Positions 47,668-55,877 of a stretch of 64,000 bases of DNA are shown one piece after another. Within the stretch, counting starts at the first letter, position 1; each line of letters starts with the position of its first letter. Location of the stretch: positions 434,001-498,000 of the forward strand of contig NC_008826.1 in NCBI RefSeq assembly GCF_000015725.1. The letters run 5' to 3'. Under the pieces are notes generated by a model. That model saw only the letters and a list, made by a program, of their open reading frames with translations, ran no database searches and was not told the DNA's origin. Source of the DNA: Methylibium petroleiphilum PM1. GTDB taxonomy: Bacteria; Pseudomonadota; Gammaproteobacteria; Burkholderiales; Burkholderiaceae_C. A program made the position numbers and the translations under genes.

Positions 47668-48915
47668 ATGAAGTGCCTAGAACTGATGCCCCTCGAAGAA
47701 ACCGTCAAGTGGGCCAAGCACAACTCCTGGTACGTGGCCGACCTGTTGGCCCGCCGGGGCACAGAGGGCGTGAACCCGCTGATTCCGCGCGCGGAATACG
47801 AAATGCTGTCGTTCCAGACCACGTTCTTGCAGCACCCATGGCTGTACATGTGGCTGGGCGAGAAGGTCGGCATGGAGGGCATCCGCGCAACCTGCAGCTC
47901 CGGCCATCGGGAGTTCGGGATCAAGACGATCACGCCGTGCAACATCCAGTGGGGCTGCGGGATCGCGCTGTTCGGCCGGCTGTTCCTGATCGACGGCGGT
48001 CTGATCGGGCCGAACGACTACATCGACAACCTGCGCATCATCTACAGTTTCTGGCGCACCGTCTTCGAGGGCTACATGCGGCAGAAGAAGCCTGCGGTCA
48101 TGGACGTGGGCTATGCGCTGCAGGTACTCGACCAGGACGTGGTCGAAGATCTGGGCACGAAGGTGGAGCCGCTGCGCGACCCGGAACTGCGCGCCACCGT
48201 GGGCCGCTTCAACTCGCTGGCCCAGCTGATGGGCTTCCTCGACCACTACGACAACCGGCTCGGGCTGGGCGACACCGGCCCGTACGACCTCGGCGACCGC
48301 TTGATGCTGGTCCGGGACTGCTTCGTCAACGAGAAGTCGTTCCCGTGGACCTACGTCGTCGGCGACCTGCCGTTCTCGTACTCGTTGGTCCTGACCTACG
48401 ACAAGAAGAAGATCATGCGCGACCGCCAGAGCGGCAAGCTGAAGATGTTCTCGATCTACAACACCGGCACCCTGTTCTGCGATCCGGCCGACTACGAGGA
48501 AGAGGCACTGATCGAGGCGGCAGTCTATATGCGCGACGCCGACTTCCCGAATGGCACGACCACGAGGATCCCGCTGAACGAACTGGAGACGCACATCGCG
48601 AAGATCGAGGCTGCGGTCGAGCGGATGTACTCGTATCTCGCGATGAAGCCGCATTTCGACAAGATCCTCGAAGGCAACTGGACCTATGTCGCTGCCTCGC
48701 TGCCCTACGTGCGGGCGCACGACCTCGAAGCCGAGGCCGCCTCGATGGGGTTCTGGGACATGGATCTGCGCAGCATGGAGTACCTGATCAAGGGCTACGG
48801 CAAGGCCGGCGAAGTCCAGCGCAAGGCCACGGCCGGCCTGGGAGCGCCTCCGCCGCAGCTTCCGGGGTTCCGCTGCCGGGGAACAAAGTTCGGCAGATAC
48901 GAGATCAGCAACTGA
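47668..48915 (+). CDS. 415-aa protein of unknown family, first of a four-gene set
   Basis: Starts at ATG behind CAAGGAGACACGAAG. Cytosolic, with no signal or membrane segment. Distinct blocks are AKHNSWYVADLLARRGTEG, TITPCNIQWGCGIALFGRLF, YSFWRTVFEGYMRQKKPAVM, GDLPFSYSLVLTYDKKKIM and NTGTLFCDPADYEEE. I do not recognise the family. It is followed by three small genes, one a stand-alone phosphohistidine domain, so it may be the substrate-binding or catalytic subunit of a multi-part phosphotransferase, by analogy with the multi-subunit phenylphosphate synthase. That is inference only. Confidence 0.8.
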   Translation: MKCLELMPLEETVKWAKHNSWYVADLLARRGTEGVNPLIPRAEYEMLSFQTTFLQHPWLYMWLGEKVGMEGIRATCSSGHREFGIKTITPCNIQWGCGIALFGRLFLIDGGLIGPNDYIDNLRIIYSFWRTVFEGYMRQKKPAVMDVGYALQVLDQDVVEDLGTKVEPLRDPELRATVGRFNSLAQLMGFLDHYDNRLGLGDTGPYDLGDRLMLVRDCFVNEKSFPWTYVVGDLPFSYSLVLTYDKKKIMRDRQSGKLKMFSIYNTGTLFCDPADYEEEALIEAAVYMRDADFPNGTTTRIPLNELETHIAKIEAAVERMYSYLAMKPHFDKILEGNWTYVAASLPYVRAHDLEAEAASMGFWDMDLRSMEYLIKGYGKAGEVQRKATAGLGAPPPQLPGFRCRGTKFGRYEISN

Positions 48916-48951
48916 GAAAGCGCCGCTTCATCAAATCGAAAGGAGCTGAAC

Positions 48952-49413
48952 ATGGCTGACATCAAGGTGAAGAAGGACGCCGAGAAGCGGTTTGCTTGGT
49001 CGCACGAGGAGTGGGCCCTGAGCAAGAACTTCCAGACGGCCGACGAGTTCGAGACTTGGCTGAACAACGAGTCGAAGTACTTCATCCGCTGCAACGCAGG
49101 CTTCTACGCCCAATGCGTGATCGTCTGCATCGAGTCCAAGGGCGACGAGTTCCTGGCTTACGTGGATGCGTACAAGGGCAAGTTCCCGCCCTGGTACACG
49201 GCCGAGGAACTGGCCGCGCTCGACATCGACGAGTTGCGCAAGGAGCCGGCGAAGATCAAGTGGGACGAAGACTGGGAATGGACGACTCTGCGCAAGACCG
49301 ACTTCCCGCTGCGCCTGAAGGAAGTTGTCTTCCTCTACCCGCCTCAGGAACCCGCGATTCCTTGGCTCTTCCTCTCGCCCGAGGAGAGCGGCCTGAACAA
49401 GATGAAGATCTGA
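48952..49413 (+). CDS. 153-aa subunit-like protein of unknown family
   Basis: ATG behind AAAGGAGCTGAAC, 36 bp after the previous gene. The sequence is rich in aromatic and acidic residues: RFAWSHEEWALSKNFQTADE, CNAGFYAQCVIVCIESKGDE, KIKWDEDWEWTTLRKTDFPL and EPAIPWLFLSPEESG. No known motif. Its strong ribosome site and position between the 415-aa and phosphohistidine-domain genes suggest a subunit of the same complex. Confidence 0.75.
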   Translation: MADIKVKKDAEKRFAWSHEEWALSKNFQTADEFETWLNNESKYFIRCNAGFYAQCVIVCIESKGDEFLAYVDAYKGKFPPWYTAEELAALDIDELRKEPAKIKWDEDWEWTTLRKTDFPLRLKEVVFLYPPQEPAIPWLFLSPEESGLNKMKI

Positions 49414-49434
49414 CTCACTACAGGAGACTCTCAA

Positions 49435-49884
49435 ATGGCTAACGAGACCGAGATCGACGGCTACCGCTACATCGGACAGGGCTACAACGTAGTTCCGGTC
49501 GGCCGCCACAAGGGCGTGGCGCTGAACGTGACAGAACCGAAACAGATGATCACCCTGATGAAGGATCTGCAGAAGGTCAAGGAGACGGTTGTGGTCACGC
49601 CCGGCGGCACGACGACCTTCGTCGCGCCGCTGCTGTACAAGAAGCCTGCCGGCATCATCACCTACGCCGGAACGCCGGAATCTCACCTCGGCATCGTGGG
49701 GCGCAACTTCCGCGTGCCGATCATCATGACGCTGATGCTCGAGGGGGCGGAGTCCATTCCCGACGGCACCCCGCTGCTGATGGAGTGCGACGGCAAGTTG
49801 GGCCGCGTCTATGCGAAGATGGAACTGAAGGCGGGGGCCCAGCAAGCGCCTGCGGACCAGTCGCCCGGGTCGACGCTCGGGTAA
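49435..49884 (+). CDS. Stand-alone PEP-utiliser-type phosphohistidine (swivelling) domain
   Basis: 149 aa, ATG behind ACAGGAGACTCTCAA. The core KPAGIITYAGTPESHLGIVG and RNFRVPIIMTLMLEG, then DGTPLLMECDGKLGRVY matches the mobile domain of PEP synthase and PPDK, with the phospho-His expected at His84 in ESHLGIVGR. In full-length relatives this domain carries phosphate between the ATP-grasp and acceptor domains. Here it is separate, so it needs a partner kinase; no ATP-grasp domain is encoded in this set. The PPDK-like enzyme at 20758 could be that partner, or one encoded elsewhere. Confidence 0.75.
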   Translation: MANETEIDGYRYIGQGYNVVPVGRHKGVALNVTEPKQMITLMKDLQKVKETVVVTPGGTTTFVAPLLYKKPAGIITYAGTPESHLGIVGRNFRVPIIMTLMLEGAESIPDGTPLLMECDGKLGRVYAKMELKAGAQQAPADQSPGSTLG

Positions 49885-49984
49885 TTTCCGAACCCGGCCG
49901 GCGTCCGGTTCAGGTCGGACCGCCGCCGGACCCCCAACGCTCGAAGGGGCGACAGAGCCGGCGCGATGCCGCCATGTGACGAAC

Positions 49985-50557
49985 ATGCTTACCGAAACTG
50001 AATTCCTCGTCCTCAATGCGGTCTATCTCAAGAAGATGGTCACTGCACCGCAGATCGTCGAAATGACAGGCGCCGAGGCAGACGACGTCGCACGCTGCCT
50101 CGAGGACGCGACGACGCGGGGTTGGGTGATGGACATGGGCGCCGACGGCGTGATGGTGCTCGACGACGGCGCCGCCGAGGTGTTGAAGCACTACGCCGAG
50201 GCCTACGTTGAACAGCGCAAGGATCCGGCGATGACCGCCTGGTACCACGGCTTCGAGGCGTTGAACACGCGCTTCATCGCTGCGGTGTCGCAATGGCAGG
50301 AGAGCGAGGGGGACCCGAGCTCAGAGCGCCGACTGCTGCAGGCGGCCGAACGGCTGGCCAAGGACATCGCGCTGCTGATGCCGGCGATCCCCCGCTATGC
50401 GGGCTACGTCGGTCGTCTGGAGCGCAGCATGGAAAAGGTCGACTTGGGCGAACGCGACTTCGTCTGCAACCCTACCGTGGACTCGGTGCACAACGTCTGG
50501 TTCGAATTCCACGAGGATATCCTCACGGTTCTCGGGCGCAAGCGCGATACGACGTGA
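49985..50557 (+). CDS. 190-aa protein with N-terminal winged-helix-like region
   Basis: Start taken at ATG 49985; a GTG at 49976 is possible. Residues 1-60 (TEFLVLNAVYLKKMVTAPQI, EMTGAEADDVARCLEDATTRGW) look like a winged helix. The rest is helical: AWYHGFEALNTRFIAAVSQW, LLQAAERLAKDIALLMPAIP and YVGRLERSMEKVDLGERDF. It could be a small regulator or the fourth subunit of the unknown complex. No family recognised. Confidence 0.7.
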   Translation: MLTETEFLVLNAVYLKKMVTAPQIVEMTGAEADDVARCLEDATTRGWVMDMGADGVMVLDDGAAEVLKHYAEAYVEQRKDPAMTAWYHGFEALNTRFIAAVSQWQESEGDPSSERRLLQAAERLAKDIALLMPAIPRYAGYVGRLERSMEKVDLGERDFVCNPTVDSVHNVWFEFHEDILTVLGRKRDTT

Positions 50558-50562
50558 ACGTG

Positions 50563-50796
50563 CGCGCCGCCGATGCTGCGCAATGGCGCCGCCGCGCCGA
50601 TGCCGCAGGGCCGCCGCTGGGCTTCCGTCCAGCGGGCGAGGCGGGGGCGCTGCATGGTCGTACACTGTGCTTCGCAAGGAGACCGCTTGTTGACGTGGGG
50701 CCGCGCGGTTTGGGGGGAGGGCTGCGCGCCGCGCATGCGAGTCCCCGCCCGCACGAAGAGGTCGAAGACATCGTCGTGCGGCCCTCCGTGCGCTGA
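50563..50796 (+). pseudogene. Relic of a BMC-H gene
   Basis: The last residues of this frame, ASPRPHEEVEDIVVRPSVR, match the C-terminus of the BMC-H at 23289 ([20 protein letters not shown]). Upstream only fragments remain and no BMC fold can be read. It lies at the position a BMC-H gene would occupy if this were a copy of the 18-23.6 kb arm, directly before a PucR-type regulator. Confidence 0.6.
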
Positions 50797-50799
50797 AGG

Positions 50800-53130
50800 A
50801 TGAAAGAGTCGATGCACAGGGCAAAGCGCAGCAGACACTTGGCCGTCGTGCCGCCTTCGGCTACGGTTGGCGACGCTTTGCCGGCCCCCTGGCCGCACCC
50901 TGCTCCCAGCCCCGCGCCGGCACTGCAGATCGGCGGCGCCCTGCGGGCGGTGGCCGACGCCGCGCTCGGTGGCGATCAACGAGTAAAGGAGGTTGCGGCA
51001 GCGTGCTTCGCCGCCGTGCTTGGCGGATGCGGCGTGGCCGTGATCGAACGCGTGGGCGCAGGTTGGCGCTGCGCCAGTGAGAATGCGTTCGGGCCGGGCG
51101 AACTCATTGCTGTTCTTCCGACGTCGGTCGCAACGTCGGGCGACATCTCCGTGCTGCCGGGTATCGGCACCTTCGTGCCGGTGAAGCCGGGGATGGGCGT
51201 CCTGGCGGATTGCCAGCTCGTCGACGCAGACCGCGCCCAGGTGCTGCGCTGTCTTGCGATCGGCTTCGAACTCGCGCTCACCGCAGCGAACCAGTATCGC
51301 GTCACGAGGGACGCGATGGACGAGATCGATAGCCTGCAGCAGGTCGCCAGGCGCATTCTGTCCGCATCCGAACTGGACGAGGTGCTGTTCTCGATCTCGC
51401 GCGAGACGGCCCGGCTCCTTGGCGCGGACATCGGCGGGGTGTTTCTTCGAGACGGCGACGAGCTCGTGATGCGCAGTTGCGTCGGCAACGACACGCTGGA
51501 CATCGATCGGCTCAGGATGAAGCGTGGACAGGGCCTTGCAGGGCGCGTTCTAGAGACCGGGCGCCCGTGCAAGGTCGACGACTACCTCGCCAGCGATCAG
51601 GTCAGCCGCGACTACTTCTGGCTCGTTCGCGACGAGCAAATCCGCTGCGCGGTGGGCGCGCCGCTGCTTGCGCGAGAAGGCGTGATCGGCGTGCTCGAGG
51701 TTTGGCGCCGACGCGACGTGCCGTTCACCGATCAGGACGAGAAGCGCGTCGCCGCGCTCGCCAATCTGACGGCGATCGCGGTCCAGAATGCCCGGCTGTA
51801 CGAAAGCCAGAAGGCTTCAGTGCAGCAGCTCATACAGACCAACGAGAGTCTGCGCCAGCAGCACGAGGTCGTGCGTGTGTCGGCACAACTCCAGGACGAC
51901 GTCATCGGCGCCCTACTGGACGGCGGCGGCGTCACGGCGATCGCGCGGATCGTCGCCCGCCATGCCGGTGTGGAGGTCGCGATCCTGGGGACCGATCTCG
52001 GGGTAATGGCTGCCTATCCGGCGCAGGTCTCGAACGGCGACTGGCTCGAGCGGGTGGAGACCGCCGTGCGGCAGTTCCCCGGGTACGCCAACAACACCAG
52101 CGTGACCTCCCGAGAGCGCGATGGCTGGCTCTCGCTGCGTCCGATCGTTGCTGGCGGGGACCGGATTGGCTGGGTATGCATGCGCTCGAACAGTGAGCCG
52201 GCCGAGATGCAAGAAGCCGCGAGCCGTCAAGGAGCGGTCGCTAGCGCGCTGTATTGCCTTGAGCAGCGTGCTGCAAGCGTCGCCCGGGCCTCCGCGCTCG
52301 GCGCGCTGATGTGGGACTTGCTGGAGGGCACGCCGCCGGTCAGGCAATCCGCGCTCGAGCGCTTGACGGAGTTCCACATCGACCTGCGGGGCCCGCACCG
52401 CGTCGTCCATTGCACTATAGAGGGCCTGGCCGAGACGGCGCGCGGCGAGGGTTGGAACATGGACACGGTGCAGCGCAAGCAGCGCGACGTGCGAGATGCG
52501 ATCGAGCGAGCGCTGAGCGCTGCGGGACTGAAGTTGGCGTCCTCCCGTGGCGATCTGATCGTGGCGATCATCCCAGCGCTGGACGCCGCGCAGGTGACGC
52601 GGCAGCTCAAGTCGCTGAACGAGGAGATCCTGGCGAGGGACAAGGTCAGAACGTTCTGGGGCGTCAGCGCTCCATTCGATTCGCCGTCGCAGCTGTCGAA
52701 CGCCAACCAGGAGGCCAAGTGTGCCGCGCTGGCCGTTGGGAAGCTGGGCACGGCGCAGAGCCCGGTGGTAATTCACGAGCATCTGGGCGTGCTGACGTTG
52801 TTATTGAATGGTGGCGGTATTGCCGAGGGGCACGACCTTCGCAAGTACGTCGACCGCATGCTGGGCCCGATGCTCAAGTACGACTCCGCGCACCATGGCG
52901 TCCTGGCGAAGACGATCCGGTCCTATCTGGACAACGATTGTTCACTGAAGCTGACGGCGCTGCAGCTTTTCGTCCACGAGAAGACCGTCCGCTACCGTCT
53001 CGCCCAGTTCGAGGAGCTGACGGGCGTCGACTTGCGCCGCCACCGCGAACGGATGTCGGTCGACCTAGCGTTGCTGATGCACGACTTCGCGACCCGGTCG
53101 GCCGGCGTAGCAGGCAAAGGGGCGGGCTGA
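50800..53130 (+). CDS. GAF/PucR-type transcriptional regulator (second)
   Basis: 776 aa (or 772 if the ATG at 50812 is used). Same architecture as the regulator at 9225: a variable N-terminal domain, GAF (VARRILSASELDEVLFSISR; LMRSCVGN-type core MRSCVGNDTLDIDRL; GVIGVLEVWRRRDVPFTDQD), a central region, and a PucR HTH (CSLKLTALQLFVHEKTVRYRLAQF). It is intact although the BMC genes beside it are dead, so it may now control the 415-aa gene set, the AttH paralogue or, in trans, the intact BMC locus. Effector unknown. Confidence 0.88.
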   Translation: MKESMHRAKRSRHLAVVPPSATVGDALPAPWPHPAPSPAPALQIGGALRAVADAALGGDQRVKEVAAACFAAVLGGCGVAVIERVGAGWRCASENAFGPGELIAVLPTSVATSGDISVLPGIGTFVPVKPGMGVLADCQLVDADRAQVLRCLAIGFELALTAANQYRVTRDAMDEIDSLQQVARRILSASELDEVLFSISRETARLLGADIGGVFLRDGDELVMRSCVGNDTLDIDRLRMKRGQGLAGRVLETGRPCKVDDYLASDQVSRDYFWLVRDEQIRCAVGAPLLAREGVIGVLEVWRRRDVPFTDQDEKRVAALANLTAIAVQNARLYESQKASVQQLIQTNESLRQQHEVVRVSAQLQDDVIGALLDGGGVTAIARIVARHAGVEVAILGTDLGVMAAYPAQVSNGDWLERVETAVRQFPGYANNTSVTSRERDGWLSLRPIVAGGDRIGWVCMRSNSEPAEMQEAASRQGAVASALYCLEQRAASVARASALGALMWDLLEGTPPVRQSALERLTEFHIDLRGPHRVVHCTIEGLAETARGEGWNMDTVQRKQRDVRDAIERALSAAGLKLASSRGDLIVAIIPALDAAQVTRQLKSLNEEILARDKVRTFWGVSAPFDSPSQLSNANQEAKCAALAVGKLGTAQSPVVIHEHLGVLTLLLNGGGIAEGHDLRKYVDRMLGPMLKYDSAHHGVLAKTIRSYLDNDCSLKLTALQLFVHEKTVRYRLAQFEELTGVDLRRHRERMSVDLALLMHDFATRSAGVAGKGAG

Positions 53131-53204
53131 CCACGCGCGGCGAAGTCGCCGTGCTGCGAGACGGCCACAAAGATGGCGACACCAGCCCGTCCGGCGCACG
53201 GCGT

Positions 53205-53876
53205 TCAGCTATGCGCGACTTGCCATTCTTTGCACCCGACGCGGTCGTGTGCCGCGGTGATATGGGCGCCGATGGCACGCGCCGCGCCAGCTGCATCACC
53301 TCGAGCGATGGCTTCCAGCACCGCGGCATGTTCATTCCACACATCGCGTGCCAACTCACGATGCTGCAACACTTCACCCATGGACCGGCGCAGGTGCTGC
53401 CAGTGGGCCTGCATCGACTGAACCACGAGCGGATTCCCGCTGGCCTGGTAGATCCACTCGTGAAAGTCCACGTCTGCCAGAAGTGCGGCGTGCGCGTCGC
53501 CTGCAGCTGCAACCTTCCGGCCGAACTGAACGATAGCCTTGCCGGCGGTGACCTGCCCCTTCGTCGCGCGTACTGCAGCCAGCGAAGCCGCCAGCGGCTC
53601 CAAGGCCGAGCGCAACTCGAAGATCGCGTCAAAGCGGGCGCGGTCGACGGGCGCCACTTGAAGCCCACGTCTTCCGCGGTCTACCAAGAAGCCTTGCACT
53701 TTGAGCTGACTCAGCGCAGTCAACACCGGCTGGCGAGACACCTGCAGCTTCTCCGCGAGTTCATCCTGCCGCACCGGGTCTCCTGGCGCCAGAACCCCCT
53801 CGCAGATCGCGTCCAGGATCTTCTCGTAGACCTGTTCGACGAGCGGCTTGGTTCGCTGAAGGGATTCGATGCTCAT
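53205..53876 (-). CDS. GntR-family (FCD subgroup) transcriptional regulator
   Basis: 223 aa from the ATG at 53876. N-terminal winged helix: VYEKILDAICEGVLAPGDPV, LAEKLQVSRQPVLTALSQLK. C-terminal FCD ligand domain: FELRSALEPLAASLAAVRA, DVDFHEWIYQASGNPLV, VWNEHAAVLEAIARGDAAGA. FCD members usually bind small organic acids and repress catabolic operons. It diverges from hcmB across 119 bp holding a 7-bp tandem repeat (53913-53940). A 2-hydroxyisobutyrate- or CoA-ester-responsive repressor of the mutase operon is the natural guess. Confidence 0.9.
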   Translation of the reverse strand: MSIESLQRTKPLVEQVYEKILDAICEGVLAPGDPVRQDELAEKLQVSRQPVLTALSQLKVQGFLVDRGRRGLQVAPVDRARFDAIFELRSALEPLAASLAAVRATKGQVTAGKAIVQFGRKVAAAGDAHAALLADVDFHEWIYQASGNPLVVQSMQAHWQHLRRSMGEVLQHRELARDVWNEHAAVLEAIARGDAAGAARAIGAHITAAHDRVGCKEWQVAHS

Positions 53877-53912
53877 GGTGTCTGCATTATCGCTGCGGCC
53901 TAGGGTAAATAC

Positions 53913-53940
53913 CGCATGTCGCATGTCGCATGTCGCATAC
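53913..53940. repeat. Four tandem CGCATGT-type repeats, candidate operator
   Basis: Three exact CGCATGT units (53913-53933) and a fourth CGCATAC lie in the divergent gntR-hcmB region, 36 bp from the regulator start and 56 bp from hcmB. A 7-bp period is not a helical turn, so regulator dimers would bind on rotating faces. Copy number could change by slippage. Confidence 0.6.
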
Positions 53941-53995
53941 GATAGATGCATTCTCAGCGACTTGCAACCTTCTTCACCGGAAACAATAGCTCGCC

Positions 53996-54406
53996 ATGGA
54001 CCAAATCCCGATCCGCGTTCTTCTCGCCAAAGTCGGCCTCGACGGCCATGACAGAGGCGTCAAGGTGGTCGCTCGCGCGCTGCGCGACGCCGGCATGGAC
54101 GTCATCTACTCCGGCCTTCATCGCACGCCCGAAGAAGTGGTCAACACCGCCATCCAGGAAGACGTGGACGTGCTGGGTGTGAGCCTCCTGTCCGGCGTGC
54201 AGCTCACGGTCTTCCCCAAGATCTTCAAGCTCCTGGAAGAGAGAGGCGCCGGCGACTTGATCGTGATCGCCGGTGGCGTGATGCCGGACGAGGACGCCGC
54301 GGCCATCCGCAAACTGGGCGTGCGCGAGGTGCTCCTGCAGGACACGCCGCCGCAGGCCATCATCGACTCGATCCGCGCCTTGGTCGCCGCGCGCGGCGCC
54401 CGCTGA
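53996..54406 (+). CDS. hcmB: 2-hydroxyisobutyryl-CoA mutase small (B12-binding) subunit
   Basis: 136 aa cobalamin-binding domain. The base-off/His-on motif is DGHDRG (Asp16, His18, Gly21), with GVSLLSG and IAGGVMPDED as the other cofactor contacts. It pairs with HcmA to interconvert 2-hydroxyisobutyryl-CoA and 3-hydroxybutyryl-CoA using adenosylcobalamin. In the known Aquincola and Methylibium clusters the order is also small subunit, CoA ligase, G-protein chaperone, large subunit. First gene of the operon, divergent from the GntR regulator. Confidence 0.95.
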   Translation: MDQIPIRVLLAKVGLDGHDRGVKVVARALRDAGMDVIYSGLHRTPEEVVNTAIQEDVDVLGVSLLSGVQLTVFPKIFKLLEERGAGDLIVIAGGVMPDEDAAAIRKLGVREVLLQDTPPQAIIDSIRALVAARGAR

Positions 54407-54427
54407 AGTCAGCGCAGGAGGCATGCG

Positions 54428-55861
54428 ATGGAAGAGTGGAAGTTTCCCGTCGAGTACGATGAAAATTACTTGCCGCCGGCCGACAGCCGGTACTGGTTTC
54501 CGCGACGCGAAACGATGCCGGCGGCGGAGCGTGACAAGGCCATCCTCGGTCGCCTCCAGCAGGTGTGCCAGTACGCATGGGACACCTCGCCGTTCTACCG
54601 GCGCAAGTGGGAGGAAGCCAACTTCCACCCCAGCCAACTGAAGTCGTTGGAGGACTTCGAGACGCGCGTGCCGGTGATCAAGAAGACGGATCTTCGCGAA
54701 TCGCAGGCCGCCCACCCGCCGTTTGGCGACTACGTGTGCGTGCCCGATTCCGAAATCTTCCACGTCCACGGAACCAGCGGCACCACCGGGCGCCCGACCG
54801 CTTTCGGCATCGGTCGGGCCGACTGGCGCGCCATCGCCAACGCGCATGCGCGGATCATGTGGGGCATGGGCATCCGCCCGGGCGACCTGGTCTGCGTCGC
54901 AGCCGTCTTCAGCCTCTATATGGGTAGCTGGGGTGCGCTGGCTGGCGCAGAGCGGTTGCGCGCCAAGGCTTTTCCCTTCGGCGCCGGCGCGCCCGGCATG
55001 AGTGCCCGCCTGGTGCAATGGCTCGACACCATGAAGCCGGCCGCCTTCTACGGCACGCCAAGCTACGCGATCCATCTCGCTGAGGTAGCGCGCGAGGAGA
55101 AGCTGAATCCGCGCGACTTCGGTCTGAAGTGCCTGTTCTTCAGCGGCGAGCCGGGCGCTTCGGTGCCTGGCGTCAAGGACCGTATCGAGGAGGCTTATGG
55201 CGCCAAGGTCTACGACTGCGGTTCGATGGCCGAGATGTCCCCTTTCATGAACGTCGCCGGCACCGAACAGAGCAACGACGGCATGCTGTGCTGGCAGGAC
55301 ATCATCTACACGGAGGTCTGTGACCCGGCCAATATGCGGCGCGTGCCCTACGGCCAGCGCGGCACGCCGGTGTACACCCACTTGGAGCGCACCAGCCAGC
55401 CGATGATCCGGCTGCTCTCGGGCGACCTCACGCTGTGGACGAACGACGAGAATCCCTGCGGCCGCACCTATCCCCGGCTGCCGCAAGGAATCTTTGGCCG
55501 CATCGACGACATGTTCACCATCCGCGGCGAGAACATTTACCCGAGCGAGATCGACGCAGCACTGAACCAGATGTCGGGCTACGGCGGTGAGCACCGGATC
55601 GTCATCACGCGCGAGTCGGCGATGGACGAGCTCTTGCTGCGCGTCGAACCCAGCGAGAGCGTTCACGCGGCGGGGGCTGCTGCACTGGAGACGTTCCGCG
55701 CAGAAGCATCGCACCGTGTTCAGACCGTGCTCGGCGTTCGTGCCAAGGTGGAACTGGTCGCGCCGAACTCGATCGCACGCACCGACTTCAAGGCGCGGCG
55801 CGTGATCGACGACCGCGACGTGTTCCGGGCGCTGAACCAGCAATTGCAATCGAGCGCCTGA
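54428..55861 (+). CDS. hcl: 2-hydroxyisobutyrate-CoA ligase (PaaK-like AMP-binding enzyme)
   Basis: 477 aa ligase of the phenylacetate-CoA-ligase type, starting behind a strong AGGAGG. AMP-binding core: HVHGTSGTTGRPTAFGIG near residue 115, then GTPSYAIHLAEVAREE, FFSGEPGASVPGVKDRIEEA and FGRIDDMFTIRGENIYPSEI in the C-terminal domain. It would activate 2-hydroxyisobutyrate to its CoA ester for the mutase. Position between hcmB and meaH matches the described cluster. Specificity is assigned by context. Confidence 0.92.
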   Translation: MEEWKFPVEYDENYLPPADSRYWFPRRETMPAAERDKAILGRLQQVCQYAWDTSPFYRRKWEEANFHPSQLKSLEDFETRVPVIKKTDLRESQAAHPPFGDYVCVPDSEIFHVHGTSGTTGRPTAFGIGRADWRAIANAHARIMWGMGIRPGDLVCVAAVFSLYMGSWGALAGAERLRAKAFPFGAGAPGMSARLVQWLDTMKPAAFYGTPSYAIHLAEVAREEKLNPRDFGLKCLFFSGEPGASVPGVKDRIEEAYGAKVYDCGSMAEMSPFMNVAGTEQSNDGMLCWQDIIYTEVCDPANMRRVPYGQRGTPVYTHLERTSQPMIRLLSGDLTLWTNDENPCGRTYPRLPQGIFGRIDDMFTIRGENIYPSEIDAALNQMSGYGGEHRIVITRESAMDELLLRVEPSESVHAAGAAALETFRAEASHRVQTVLGVRAKVELVAPNSIARTDFKARRVIDDRDVFRALNQQLQSSA

Positions 55862-55877
55862 GCAGGCAGGGACTGGA

